Source: Acidithrix ferrooxidans
GTDB taxonomy: Bacteria > Actinomycetota > Acidimicrobiia > Acidimicrobiales > Acidimicrobiaceae
Direction of reading: 5' to 3'
Length of the DNA stretch: 40,912 bases
Assembly (NCBI RefSeq): GCF_000949295.1
Contig: NZ_JXYS01000074.1
Location: forward strand, 14-40,925
The notes under the pieces were generated by a model. It worked only from the letters and a program-made list of their open reading frames with translations. It ran no database searches and was not told the DNA's origin. The position numbers and the translations under genes were made by a program. Positions 1-6,980 of the stretch are shown here, piece after piece. Each line of letters starts with the position of its first letter. Positions within the stretch are counted from its first letter, which is position 1.

Positions 1-914
1 TATGCAAATGGAAGCGGCGTTTTATCAACTACGGAGTGGAACTTCTCGATGACGCACCGAGAAGTGGAAAACCGAGAAGCATTGATGACGAAAAGATCGC
101 CGAGATTCTAAGGATCACTTTGGAAGAAGAGCCCCCGCTTGCTACCCAGTGGTCGACGTCTTCAATGTCCAAGCGGATCGGGGTATCACCAGCGAGCATC
201 TCACGTATCTGGAGAACCTTTGGCCTCAAGCCCCATGTCTTGGGATACTTCAACATCAGTACCGATCCGGCCTTTACCGAAAAGGTCCGCGACATAACTG
301 GGATCTATCTCAATCCCCCTGATGCTGCACTGGTACTATGTATTGACGAAAAGACACAGATCCAGGCGTTGGATAGAACCCAGCCACTGCTTCCCATGAG
401 ACCTTTTGTTCCAGAGCGGCAAACACATGACTACAAACGCAACGGCACAACAAATCTCTTTGCAGCACTTGATGTTGCCTCTGGCAAGGTGATCACCAAC
501 ACCACAAAGGCTCATCGGGCGATCGAGTTCATAGCCTTTTTGGATCAGGTGAAAAAAGAAGTTCCAAAAGAACTCGAAGTCCACGTCATCCTGGACAATT
601 ATGCAACGCATAAAACCGATGCTGTACGGGCCTGGCTCATAAAAAACCCGAGATTCCACTTCCATTTTACACCCACCTACTCCTCGTGGATGAACCTGGT
701 TGAGAGATGGTTTTCGGAACTGACTACCAAAATGCTCCACACATCCACCCATAAGTCAGAAAAGCAACTCGTTGCTTCGATCAACACCTGGGCAGAGCGC
801 TGGAACCAAGACCCAACACCATTTAGGTGGGTAAAGACAGCTGACGAGATATTCGCATCGATGGCAAAGTATCTGGGGAACTAGAACTCATGGAACTTAT
901 GAGAGGGGACACTA
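1..914 (+). mobile_element. Right part of an IS630-type insertion sequence
   Basis: The transposase gene ends at 884. By about 915 the sequence already reads as the interior of a serine recombinase, so the element must end between these points; a TA dinucleotide at 913-914 is the expected target type for IS630. The left end is outside the window, so the terminal inverted repeat could not be matched. The boundary is an inference from where homology switches. Confidence 0.6.
3..884 (+). CDS. IS630-family transposase, 5' end outside the window
   Basis: DDE transposase of the IS630 family, which cuts and joins the ends of its element at TA targets. The reading frame is open from the first bases of the window (residues CKWKRRFINYG precede the first possible start, GTG at 36), so the N-terminus lies outside. 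A helix-turn-helix-like region (SMSKRIGVSPASISRIWRTFGL) is followed by the catalytic domain. The acidic triad is visible as IDEKTQ (Asp codon at 345), LDNYATHK (Asp at 594) and LVERWF (Glu at 702), with about 35 residues between the last two. Family signatures ALDRTQP, THDYKRNGTTNLFAALD and HFTPTYSSWMNLVERWF are intact, and the C-terminus is complete. Within what is visible the gene looks functional. It is inserted in an IS607-type recombinase gene. Confidence 0.93.
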   Translation, partial: CKWKRRFINYGVELLDDAPRSGKPRSIDDEKIAEILRITLEEEPPLATQWSTSSMSKRIGVSPASISRIWRTFGLKPHVLGYFNISTDPAFTEKVRDITGIYLNPPDAALVLCIDEKTQIQALDRTQPLLPMRPFVPERQTHDYKRNGTTNLFAALDVASGKVITNTTKAHRAIEFIAFLDQVKKEVPKELEVHVILDNYATHKTDAVRAWLIKNPRFHFHFTPTYSSWMNLVERWFSELTTKMLHTSTHKSEKQLVASINTWAERWNQDPTPFRWVKTADEIFASMAKYLGN

Positions 915-920
915 GCGCTT

Positions 921-1202
921 ATGGATCGTATACAGCACGGAGAGATTGAACGATTAATAATCGCTCATAAAGACAGACTCGTTAGGTTTGGATTCGATCT
1001 TATCGCCCACATAGCTGAAGAATCGGGATGCGAGATAGTAGTAGTCAATCAACCATCGTGTTCACCAGAACAGGAGATGGTCGAAGATATGCTCGCTATC
1101 GTCCATGTGTTTGGTCATCGGATTGACGGCATGAGAAGATACGAGCAGGAATTGAAGACTGAGTATCCAGGGCATAAGATCCAGGTACTCAGTGACAACT
1201 AG
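921..1202 (+). pseudogene. IS607-type serine recombinase (TnpA), N-terminus removed by IS630 insertion
   Basis: The 93 residues match the middle and end of the resolvase catalytic domain of IS607-type TnpA: GEIERLIIAHKDRLVRFGFDLI is the conserved helix and strand with its arginines, followed by the SPEQEMVEDMLAIVHVFGHRIDGMR dimerisation helix. The N-terminal part that holds the MerR-like DNA-binding domain and the nucleophilic serine is absent. Upstream codons back to about 915 still fit the family (LAL before MDRIQ), and then the IS630 element begins. The gene overlaps the following tnpB by 11 nt, as is usual for IS607 elements. It cannot make an active recombinase. Confidence 0.85.
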
Positions 1203-2521
1203 CACTCGTATCATCTACGCCGACACACCCAAAGAGCTACTGCCGATAGCTAAGGCCGTTGGCTACATAAGAGCGGACATCTGGCGAAGATACGGTGGAC
1301 GAAAGACGGTTGGCAAAAGCTCTAACGATATTCGTAATGAAATCAGCAGTCTCGCCCTCTATTTTAACTTGCCAATAGATGGCACCATCCCTAACGAGAG
1401 CACGAAAGATATTGTTAATGATGTCTTCCTTTATCGAGCTGCCGCTCGCAAGCAGGTACGTAGGGCTATCTATGCCCGAGCCAAAGACGACAAAGAAGAA
1501 CTCGCTCGCCTCTACACACTCTTGCAGGGCGAGTGGACCAAAGACAACTTCCGACACCGCCAGATGCGAAAGCATTTCAAGCACGGACATTCCAAGGTCA
1601 ACAACCAATTCGTAGTCCGTTCAGACAGACACCATACCGAGATTGTTGATGGCAAAGTCGTCGTGGTCATCAACATCGCAGCCAAATACGGACAACCCAT
1701 CCGTCTAGTCACAACTACCAATGGCAAGAATGTTGATCTTATCTTGCAAGAACCTCAGGATCATAGTCAAGGACGACGTTATCGAGATCCATTACGCATT
1801 CAAGAAACCACCAGGCCGCCCAGTCGGGGCCGATGTTATCGCCGTTGACAAAGGATACACCGAAGCGTTCGTGGACTCAGATGGAGACACGCACGGCATG
1901 GGGCTTGGCAAAATCATGACCGAGTACAGTGGCAAGGCTAGTAAAACCGCCAAGGCTCGCAACAAGCTACACGCCCTAGAAAAAAAGCACAGAGAAGCCG
2001 GACACACAGCTAAGGCTGACCGTATCAAGACCAACAACCTTGGGACAAAGAAGATCAACGCTCGCAAGAATAAGGCACAGAAACGAATCAGGAACATTGC
2101 TTTCAAGGCAGCCCATTCGGTAGTAGACAAGGCCAGCCTCGTTATCTCCGAAGACCTAAGCCGTCCTATCGCCAAGAAGAAGCCCCAGAAGAAGTACAAC
2201 AGGAAAATGTCAGCATGGGCCAAAGGCACACTAGCAGAAGCCCTTGAATCTACAACACAACAGGCTAAAGCGAGAAATGTTCTCGTGAATGCGGCCTATA
2301 CATCGCAAATGGACTCCAACACACATCTACTGGAAGGTAAGCGTGTGGGGGATAAGTTTCACTGTGCAAACGGGGATGTTCTCCAGGCTGATTTCAACGC
2401 TGCTTTGAACCTGCGACATAGATACTTCGACCATGAGATAACTCTCTATACCCCTCATAGGGAAGTTCGACGTATCTTACTAGCTCGTTCATCCGGCGCA
2501 ACGATGCGTCAAGGGGCATGA
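1192..2521 (+). pseudogene. tnpB: tnpB (RNA-guided nuclease of IS607/IS605 elements), frameshifted
   Basis: TnpB is the transposon-encoded, RNA-guided endonuclease ancestral to Cas12. The N-terminal half is read in one frame (GTG at 1192 to about 1741). The RuvC half is read in the next frame, joined at KNLRIIVKDDVIEIHYAF. Dropping one base near 1741 restores a continuous protein of about 440 residues (NGKNVDL-S-CKNLRII), so a one-base insertion is the simplest explanation. RuvC residues are present: Asp in IAVDKGYTEAF, Glu in VISEDLSRP, Asp in QADFNAALNL. The zinc-finger segment reads YTSQMDSNTHLLEGKRVGDKFHC, so the first CxxC pair is missing; I recall this as a variant seen in some TnpBs. 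Either a decayed gene, programmed frameshifting, or a sequencing error. Confidence 0.85.
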
Positions 2522-2600
2522 GTTGCAAGAGACCCAAATCTCTTATCAACCATGTGCGGATAAGCCCAACGGCTTTGAGCAATTATGCTCAGGTTTTTGG
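2521..2600 (+). ncRNA. Candidate omega-RNA / right-end structure of the IS607-type element
   Basis: Directly after tnpB three hairpins follow one another: 2527-2532 with 2539-2544 (AAGAGA/TCTCTT), 2562-2566 with 2571-2575 (AAGCC/GGCTT, loop CAAC), and 2576-2580 with 2587-2591 (TGAGC/GCTCA). In IS605 and IS607 elements the guide RNA scaffold of TnpB is made from the 3' end of tnpB and the right end, with the guide read from the flanking DNA. Position and structure fit; the exact element end, and so the guide, could not be fixed without a second copy. Confidence 0.35.
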
Positions 2601-2694
2601 GAGCAGTTGATGATTTACAGACTTCAAATGTGACCTCGGTTGGATTATCTTTTGGATTGCCTTTGCTTTGAGGCACTATGCGGCTATACCTTCT

Positions 2695-2745
2695 TTGTTT
2701 CGCCTCTCGGGGTACATTTGAGGTTCCGAATTAGAGGCGAAACAA
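2695..2745. repeat. 13-bp perfect inverted repeat in the gap before the phosphatase
   Basis: TTGTTTCGCCTCT at 2695-2707 is the exact reverse complement of 2733-2745, with a 25-nt loop. No T tract follows on either strand, so it does not look like a terminator. It lies in the gene-free stretch 2601-2829, downstream of both the IS607 remnant and the minus-strand phosphatase gene. It may be an mRNA 3' structure, an operator, or the trace of a small element. Confidence 0.6.
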
Positions 2746-2829
2746 TTGGCCACATATAGATAAGAATGAGACAGCTAAGCACATTTATTTGTGGAAGTAA
2801 CGAATGCATTAGCTATGACTTGGCTGAGG

Positions 2830-3615
2830 TTAAATAATCATTGAGGCTTTGAAGGTCGCTAGGTCGGATTCCAAGACGCCAATCGAGGTCAGATACTTAT
2901 GGGTGCTACCGTATTTTTGGTCTATCCATGCCAAAACGCGTTCCATGTCTTCACCTTTTGCACCCATGACAACTTGTGGTAAAGCTCTAATTTGCTTGGC
3001 CACATCTGGTAGCTGGAGGTCGAGCCAGCCAAGCATTTCCTCAACAGCCTTTTGTGTCAGTGCATAATCTTCGACGATGGATTGTCGTTCTACGTCGAGG
3101 CCGCTTAAACATAGAGCGGCGATTAGTCCTGTTCGATCCTTCCCTACGGCACAGTGAAAGACCGCGGGTCGACTAGGAGCGGCGGCCAGCGTTGTGATTA
3201 CCTGGGCGATCCCGGAGGATCCTTCGGTCAATATTTGCGTATATCGCTCAAAGATATAGTTCAGAGCGCCATCGCCAGCAGCTAGGGAGTAATCTGCCGA
3301 GATGTCGATCAAAGACCTCTGTAGGTAATTGAGACTGTACTTATCGAGGGGAAACCTTCCCCTCGCAGTCGCCTCTTGGGGGGTTCGAAGGTCGATTACC
3401 GTCTTTATCCCTATTTGATCAAATAATGAAATGTCTGAATCACTAAGGCGAAAGAGGTCGTCGGATCGAAATAGCTTCCTCCATGCTACAGTGCCTCCAT
3501 TTTGGGTTTTGTAGCCTCCTAGGTCGCGGAAGTTGAATGCACCATCCATTTTTATGTGGCGATTCGGTTGTGGATCGCCTTGTTGGCCTTTGGACTTATC
3601 TTGTGTTGTTGACAT
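2830..3615 (-). CDS. Tyrosine-protein phosphatase (Y_phosphatase3 family)
   Basis: The 261 residues belong to the bacterial protein-tyrosine/dual-specificity phosphatase family typified by IphP and mycobacterial PtpB. The signature loop HCAVGKDRTG (His154, Cys155, Arg161) carries the catalytic cysteine and phosphate-binding arginine; the Lys-Asp pair inside the loop is typical of this family, some members of which also hydrolyse phosphoinositides. The N-terminal family motif FNFRDLGGY is at about 27-35 and a conserved VIDLRT follows. No signal peptide is visible, so it is probably cytoplasmic. The ATG at 3615 has GGAG about 11 nt upstream. The gene stands alone between an IS remnant and a divergently oriented membrane-protein gene; its substrate cannot be inferred. 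Confidence 0.9.
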   Translation of the reverse strand: MSTTQDKSKGQQGDPQPNRHIKMDGAFNFRDLGGYKTQNGGTVAWRKLFRSDDLFRLSDSDISLFDQIGIKTVIDLRTPQEATARGRFPLDKYSLNYLQRSLIDISADYSLAAGDGALNYIFERYTQILTEGSSGIAQVITTLAAAPSRPAVFHCAVGKDRTGLIAALCLSGLDVERQSIVEDYALTQKAVEEMLGWLDLQLPDVAKQIRALPQVVMGAKGEDMERVLAWIDQKYGSTHKYLTSIGVLESDLATFKASMII

Positions 3616-3797
3616 TTTGGTAGGTGCTCCGTTTCGATTTATCGCTTTTTATTAACCTCTAAGTTATATTGCTCTATCGGATTGCATAACGCTCAGGGTT
3701 CTTAAATGAATGACGGTCGTGATCTATTTTGATTCAGGTGGCCCAGGTGGCTCTCTAGGGGGCGATTTATTCTGAAGGGTGATTTAGTGACCGAGAG

Positions 3798-5282
3798 GTG
3801 TCGGTCATAGCTCGATGGCGCTTTTATGTACAGGAAACTTCTTTTTGTACCGATAAATACAGAGTGAAGAACGAATCGGAGACCTTGGCAGTAGTTGTTG
3901 GGAGATCTAGAGTTACCTCAAAGAGGTGGTTCTATCCGCTCTTTTTGTATCTCTTATTTGTCTCGCTGGCACTTTGTGCCACTTTTTTTTACGCTGAACT
4001 CTTCTTCGGCAAGAGAAGTTGGATCTATTCGGGGGATTTATTCGCCACTCTGAGGGATTCTCATATGATCCTCTGGGGGGGATATGGGATAATGTACTCG
4101 TCCCACAATGGCCTTATAGCGCCACCGTTGGGTCCACTTTCCCTCACGCCTCTAGCTGAATTTCTGAGCCTATTGCATCTCGTAGAGCCCTATCCATACC
4201 CGACACATCACCCCGTGGCATGGATATATTCGATCTTTTATCTAGGTTTATTTCTCGCCTTTTGGGCTTATTGCGCTCAGAGGTTCATTGAGCACATCTT
4301 TCCTGAAAGAAAAGCCAAGGTTTCATATATCTTAGGTGCATGTGCGGTTGGTGCTTATCTGCTTTTCCCGTGGGGTCACCCTGAGGATCTAGCAGCACTG
4401 TCCTTTGGCATTTTGGCAGTAGTGGAAGTTAAAGAAGGTAGAAGGGTAAAGGCCTCCTATTTGGCTGGTATCTCCCTGGGTTTCCAGCCTCTCACCTTGT
4501 TTCTACTTCTGCCTATATTTATTGCCAAGACGCCAAAGTTCAAGCAACTGCTTGGAAGTTTGGCGCGAATGGCGGGTGTTCCTTTTTTTCTGTTTTTGCC
4601 AGCAGTTATCGCCGCTCCGTTTCAGAGCTTGAAATCCATTCTCAATCAACCGAACTTTCCGGCGGTCGATCATCTGACATTGATTGGACTGATCGGGTCA
4701 ATTCATTCAAAGGCGCTCTCGGCTGGTCCGTTTCGCTTGGCCGCTTTGGTGCTCGTTGTGCTTATTTCATTTCAACTTCGGAGCCGATTGCTAAAGAGGG
4801 AGATGCAATGGAGCGAGCTTGTTACAATTGCTACGCTTTGCCTGAGCTTGAGAGTCTTCTTTGAACCTGTGATGGTTCCGTATTATCTAGCACCATCGTT
4901 GGCATTGATTATTCTGTGTACGGCAGGAATTGAAGACTATCGTTTTTGGGTGGTTGGATCATTGGTATTGGCATCGGTCATTGCATTCTACTTTTCTGCT
5001 CAAAAGTTTTCCCCGCTGGTCTATAGCTCGATACTTGATTTTTCAATGGTTGCGGTCTTTCTTGCCGCCGTATCTTGGCAGTTGTATGGCACCACCGCTA
5101 TTCATAGTCCAACTCCGATGAAGCTATATATCGTCGAGGATGAAACCACAGCGCCAACTTCGATGGCTCGACGATCGACGTTAGCTAAGATTTTTGATTC
5201 CTCGGAGAGCCGCGGACGTTTTGGATTGAGTAAAGAAGCTACTCGGCGCCTGCGTCAATCACAAAGAGATCTACCAAGGTGA
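3798..5282 (+). CDS. Polytopic membrane protein of unknown function, coupled to prepilin peptidase
   Basis: A protein of up to 494 residues with roughly ten hydrophobic segments (the first near residues 47-68, further ones through to about 435) and a basic, soluble C-terminal tail of about 60 residues ending RRLRQSQRDLPR. The layout (large loop after the first segment with Asp80, then many short helices) recalls GT-C-type polyprenyl-phosphate glycosyltransferases, but I see no diagnostic motif and do not assign an activity. The start is uncertain: GTG at 3798 gives a long polar N-terminus; GTG at 3864 is an in-frame alternative. The stop TGA overlaps the GTG of the prepilin peptidase (GTGA), so the two are probably co-translated, which hints at a role in pilus or pilin handling. 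Confidence 0.7.
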   Translation: MSVIARWRFYVQETSFCTDKYRVKNESETLAVVVGRSRVTSKRWFYPLFLYLLFVSLALCATFFYAELFFGKRSWIYSGDLFATLRDSHMILWGGYGIMYSSHNGLIAPPLGPLSLTPLAEFLSLLHLVEPYPYPTHHPVAWIYSIFYLGLFLAFWAYCAQRFIEHIFPERKAKVSYILGACAVGAYLLFPWGHPEDLAALSFGILAVVEVKEGRRVKASYLAGISLGFQPLTLFLLLPIFIAKTPKFKQLLGSLARMAGVPFFLFLPAVIAAPFQSLKSILNQPNFPAVDHLTLIGLIGSIHSKALSAGPFRLAALVLVVLISFQLRSRLLKREMQWSELVTIATLCLSLRVFFEPVMVPYYLAPSLALIILCTAGIEDYRFWVVGSLVLASVIAFYFSAQKFSPLVYSSILDFSMVAVFLAAVSWQLYGTTAIHSPTPMKLYIVEDETTAPTSMARRSTLAKIFDSSESRGRFGLSKEATRRLRQSQRDLPR

Positions 5283-6046
5283 CACCAAACGGGATTTTCG
5301 TAGCCCTATTCGCGGTTGTCGGTCTAGCAGTGGGCTCGTTTTTGAATGTGGTCATATGGAGGGTTCCAAGAGGTGAATCTATCGTATTGCCACCGTCACA
5401 CTGTACCTCATGCGGGTATAGATTGCGAACTGTTGACAACCTGCCGATAGCTTCTTTTTTGGCGTTAAGGGGGCGATGTCATAGCTGCGGCTCAAAGATA
5501 TCTGTTAGGTACCCTTTGGTGGAACTTTCCACCGGAGCCCTGTTTGGTCTTGTCGCAGCCCTCTTTGGAAGGACCTTCGTCGCTCCGCAGCTAGCCCTTT
5601 TTAGCGCGAGTTTAGTTTGCCTTGCCCTTATTGATATAGAGACACGAAAGCTTCCCCGCAAGATCATCTATCCCAGCGCCTTGGTGACATTTCTTCTGAT
5701 TGTGGCCTACTGCATTGAGATGGGGTCGTTTCACTACTTGGTCTCTTCGATCGAAGGATTTGGTATTGACATAGGTATCTTTGGATTGATCTTTTTGTTG
5801 CGACCCAGTTCGATTGGCTTTGGAGACGTTAGACTGGCCGGCTTTATCGGCCTGAACCTGGGTGTTTTGGGGCTGAATCCCACGATCAATTTCCTCTACG
5901 GTGCCTTCGGATTTGGATCAATCTTTGGAATTGGCTATATATTGCTTGTCTCTAGATCCGTTAAATCCTCAATTCCCTTTGGTCCATTTATGGCACTCTC
6001 GGCACTGACGTCGATGGTTATTGGAAATAGTTTTCGTATATTTTAG
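5279..6046 (+). CDS. pilD: Prepilin peptidase / N-methyltransferase (type IV leader peptidase, A24)
   Basis: Cleaves the short basic leader of type IV prepilins at the cytoplasmic face of the membrane and usually methylates the new N-terminus. The 255 residues show the bifunctional layout: an N-terminal cytoplasmic loop with the two zinc pairs CTSC (42, 45) and CHSC (67, 70), then the membrane aspartyl protease domain with Asp119 in LIDIETRKLP and Asp183 in GFGDVRLAG, the two catalytic aspartates. Six to eight membrane helices are apparent. The GTG start overlaps the previous stop by 4 nt. The other pilus genes start about 0.75 kb downstream; the genes for pilin, motor ATPase and PilC platform are not in this window. 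Confidence 0.93.
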   Translation: MTPNGIFVALFAVVGLAVGSFLNVVIWRVPRGESIVLPPSHCTSCGYRLRTVDNLPIASFLALRGRCHSCGSKISVRYPLVELSTGALFGLVAALFGRTFVAPQLALFSASLVCLALIDIETRKLPRKIIYPSALVTFLLIVAYCIEMGSFHYLVSSIEGFGIDIGIFGLIFLLRPSSIGFGDVRLAGFIGLNLGVLGLNPTINFLYGAFGFGSIFGIGYILLVSRSVKSSIPFGPFMALSALTSMVIGNSFRIF

Positions 6047-6800
6047 GATATGGCGGTTTTCGTCTTGGTGAAGGTCTATTCGCTCGAACCAGGCGTAGTC
6101 TTTCCTAATCGATCTCCTGGATGGATCTAACAGGCCCTTTGCAGGGGACTAACGTGTTAGAGCGTTACTATGGGACTCCCAGTTGTGTCTATGAGTGGGT
6201 TCCACCTCTTTGTGGTGCAGCAGCCGTATTTTTTTATGTTGTTTTGCCCAAGACTTTGTTTTTTAGGTTGATTAATTAGAAATTTTAGTTCAATTTTGAT
6301 TCAGTTATTTGGATATTTTTGAGGTTATTAATTTCAATATCGAAGAGTAAAATGTAACTTTTATGATGAATATCTCGTTAGTATGGCCTAATTCGATAGC
6401 TCATCGGCCCATAGTATTTTGGATGGCTTAGATTATACGATTTGTTCTAGCTGGCTTTATTCGTTAGTGACTCATGGTGACGTCGACCTTGGGTCGATCT
6501 CTATTTCTGATTTAATTGGATCAATTTATTTCGGATCGATTCTTCAAAGATGCTCTAGAGCGATAATTTTTATAAACTAAATTACATTGATGTAATTATA
6601 CATCGGTAATTATTTTTCTGTAATTTCATCATTAATCGTCAACTTGGGCAAGATGTTGCCGATATTCTTATTGTTGTCAATGTTGAAGATGTTGAATAAG
6701 TAGATGATGCGGCGGAAGTTGGGACACTGCATGACATTGCGTTATGGTGACTATTTCTTGAATGTTGATTCGTTAGTTTTGCCCTAAGAGGGGTGCCTTA
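6047..6800. other. AT-rich 754-bp non-coding region upstream of the HTH-pilM operon
   Basis: No convincing coding frame in either direction. It is visibly more AT-rich than its surroundings from about 6230 on. It contains a T run after a weak stem (CCAC/GTGG near 6200-6212, T7 near 6230) that could end the pilD transcript, a small palindrome CTAACGTGTTAG near 6152-6163, and the longer palindrome at 6580-6597 listed separately. Size and composition suggest a regulatory region for the downstream pilus operon; I recognise no known riboswitch in it. Confidence 0.5.
6580..6597. promoter_or_regulatory. 8-bp palindrome, operator-like
   Basis: AATTACAT-TG-ATGTAATT is a perfect 8-bp inverted repeat with a 2-bp centre, followed by GTAATT (6607-6612) and TGTAATTTC repeats of the same half-site. 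Repeated TGTAATT half-sites suggest a dimeric regulator. It lies about 200 bp upstream of the small HTH gene, which would be a natural autoregulator, but that is inference. Confidence 0.35.
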
Positions 6801-6980
6801 ATGTTTGAAGACGAATTGATGCGAGTACGCGAAGTTGCGGACGTGATGAAGGTGTCCACTACGACCGTCTATCGGTTGATAGCGACGTCGGAGTTGCCAG
6901 CTACACGGGTTGGAAAGGCTTGGCGGATCCGTAGGGGAGATGTCGAGAGCTATCTCAAGCGCGGAGGATATATCAGTTGA
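6801..6980 (+). CDS. Small excisionase/MerR-type helix-turn-helix protein, coupled to pilM
   Basis: A 59-residue protein that is almost entirely one winged-helix domain of the excisionase (HTH_17) type: MRVREVADVMKVSTTTVYRL is the helix-turn-helix, and LPATRVGKAWRIRRGDVESYL the wing and last helix. Start ATG 6801 has AGAGGGG upstream at good spacing. Its stop overlaps the TTG start of the PilM gene (TTGA at 6977-6980), so both are probably translated together. Proteins of this class bind DNA, often cooperatively (phage excisionases, Streptomyces BldC). The likely target is its own long AT-rich upstream region, making it a candidate local regulator of the pilus operon. No neighbouring integrase supports a prophage origin. 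Confidence 0.85.
   Translation: MFEDELMRVREVADVMKVSTTTVYRLIATSELPATRVGKAWRIRRGDVESYLKRGGYIS

Larger units (their letters stand above)
915..2600 (+). mobile_element. IS607-type element, left-truncated and interrupted
   Basis: Remnant comprising the 3' part of the serine recombinase gene, overlapping frameshifted tnpB and the hairpin-rich right end. Its left portion is displaced beyond the IS630 insertion and lies outside the window. IS607 elements have no terminal inverted repeats, so the right boundary near 2600 is only an estimate from where the hairpins stop. Confidence 0.6.

Noticed and set aside
1200-2521. Cas12-type effector of a CRISPR system
   Set aside because: Size, the overlap with an IS607-type recombinase and the absence of repeats or cas1/cas2 identify it as TnpB.
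6047-6300. c-di-GMP riboswitch upstream of the pilus operon
   Set aside because: Such elements occur before pilus genes, but I could not find the conserved two-helix core here; only weak stems are present.
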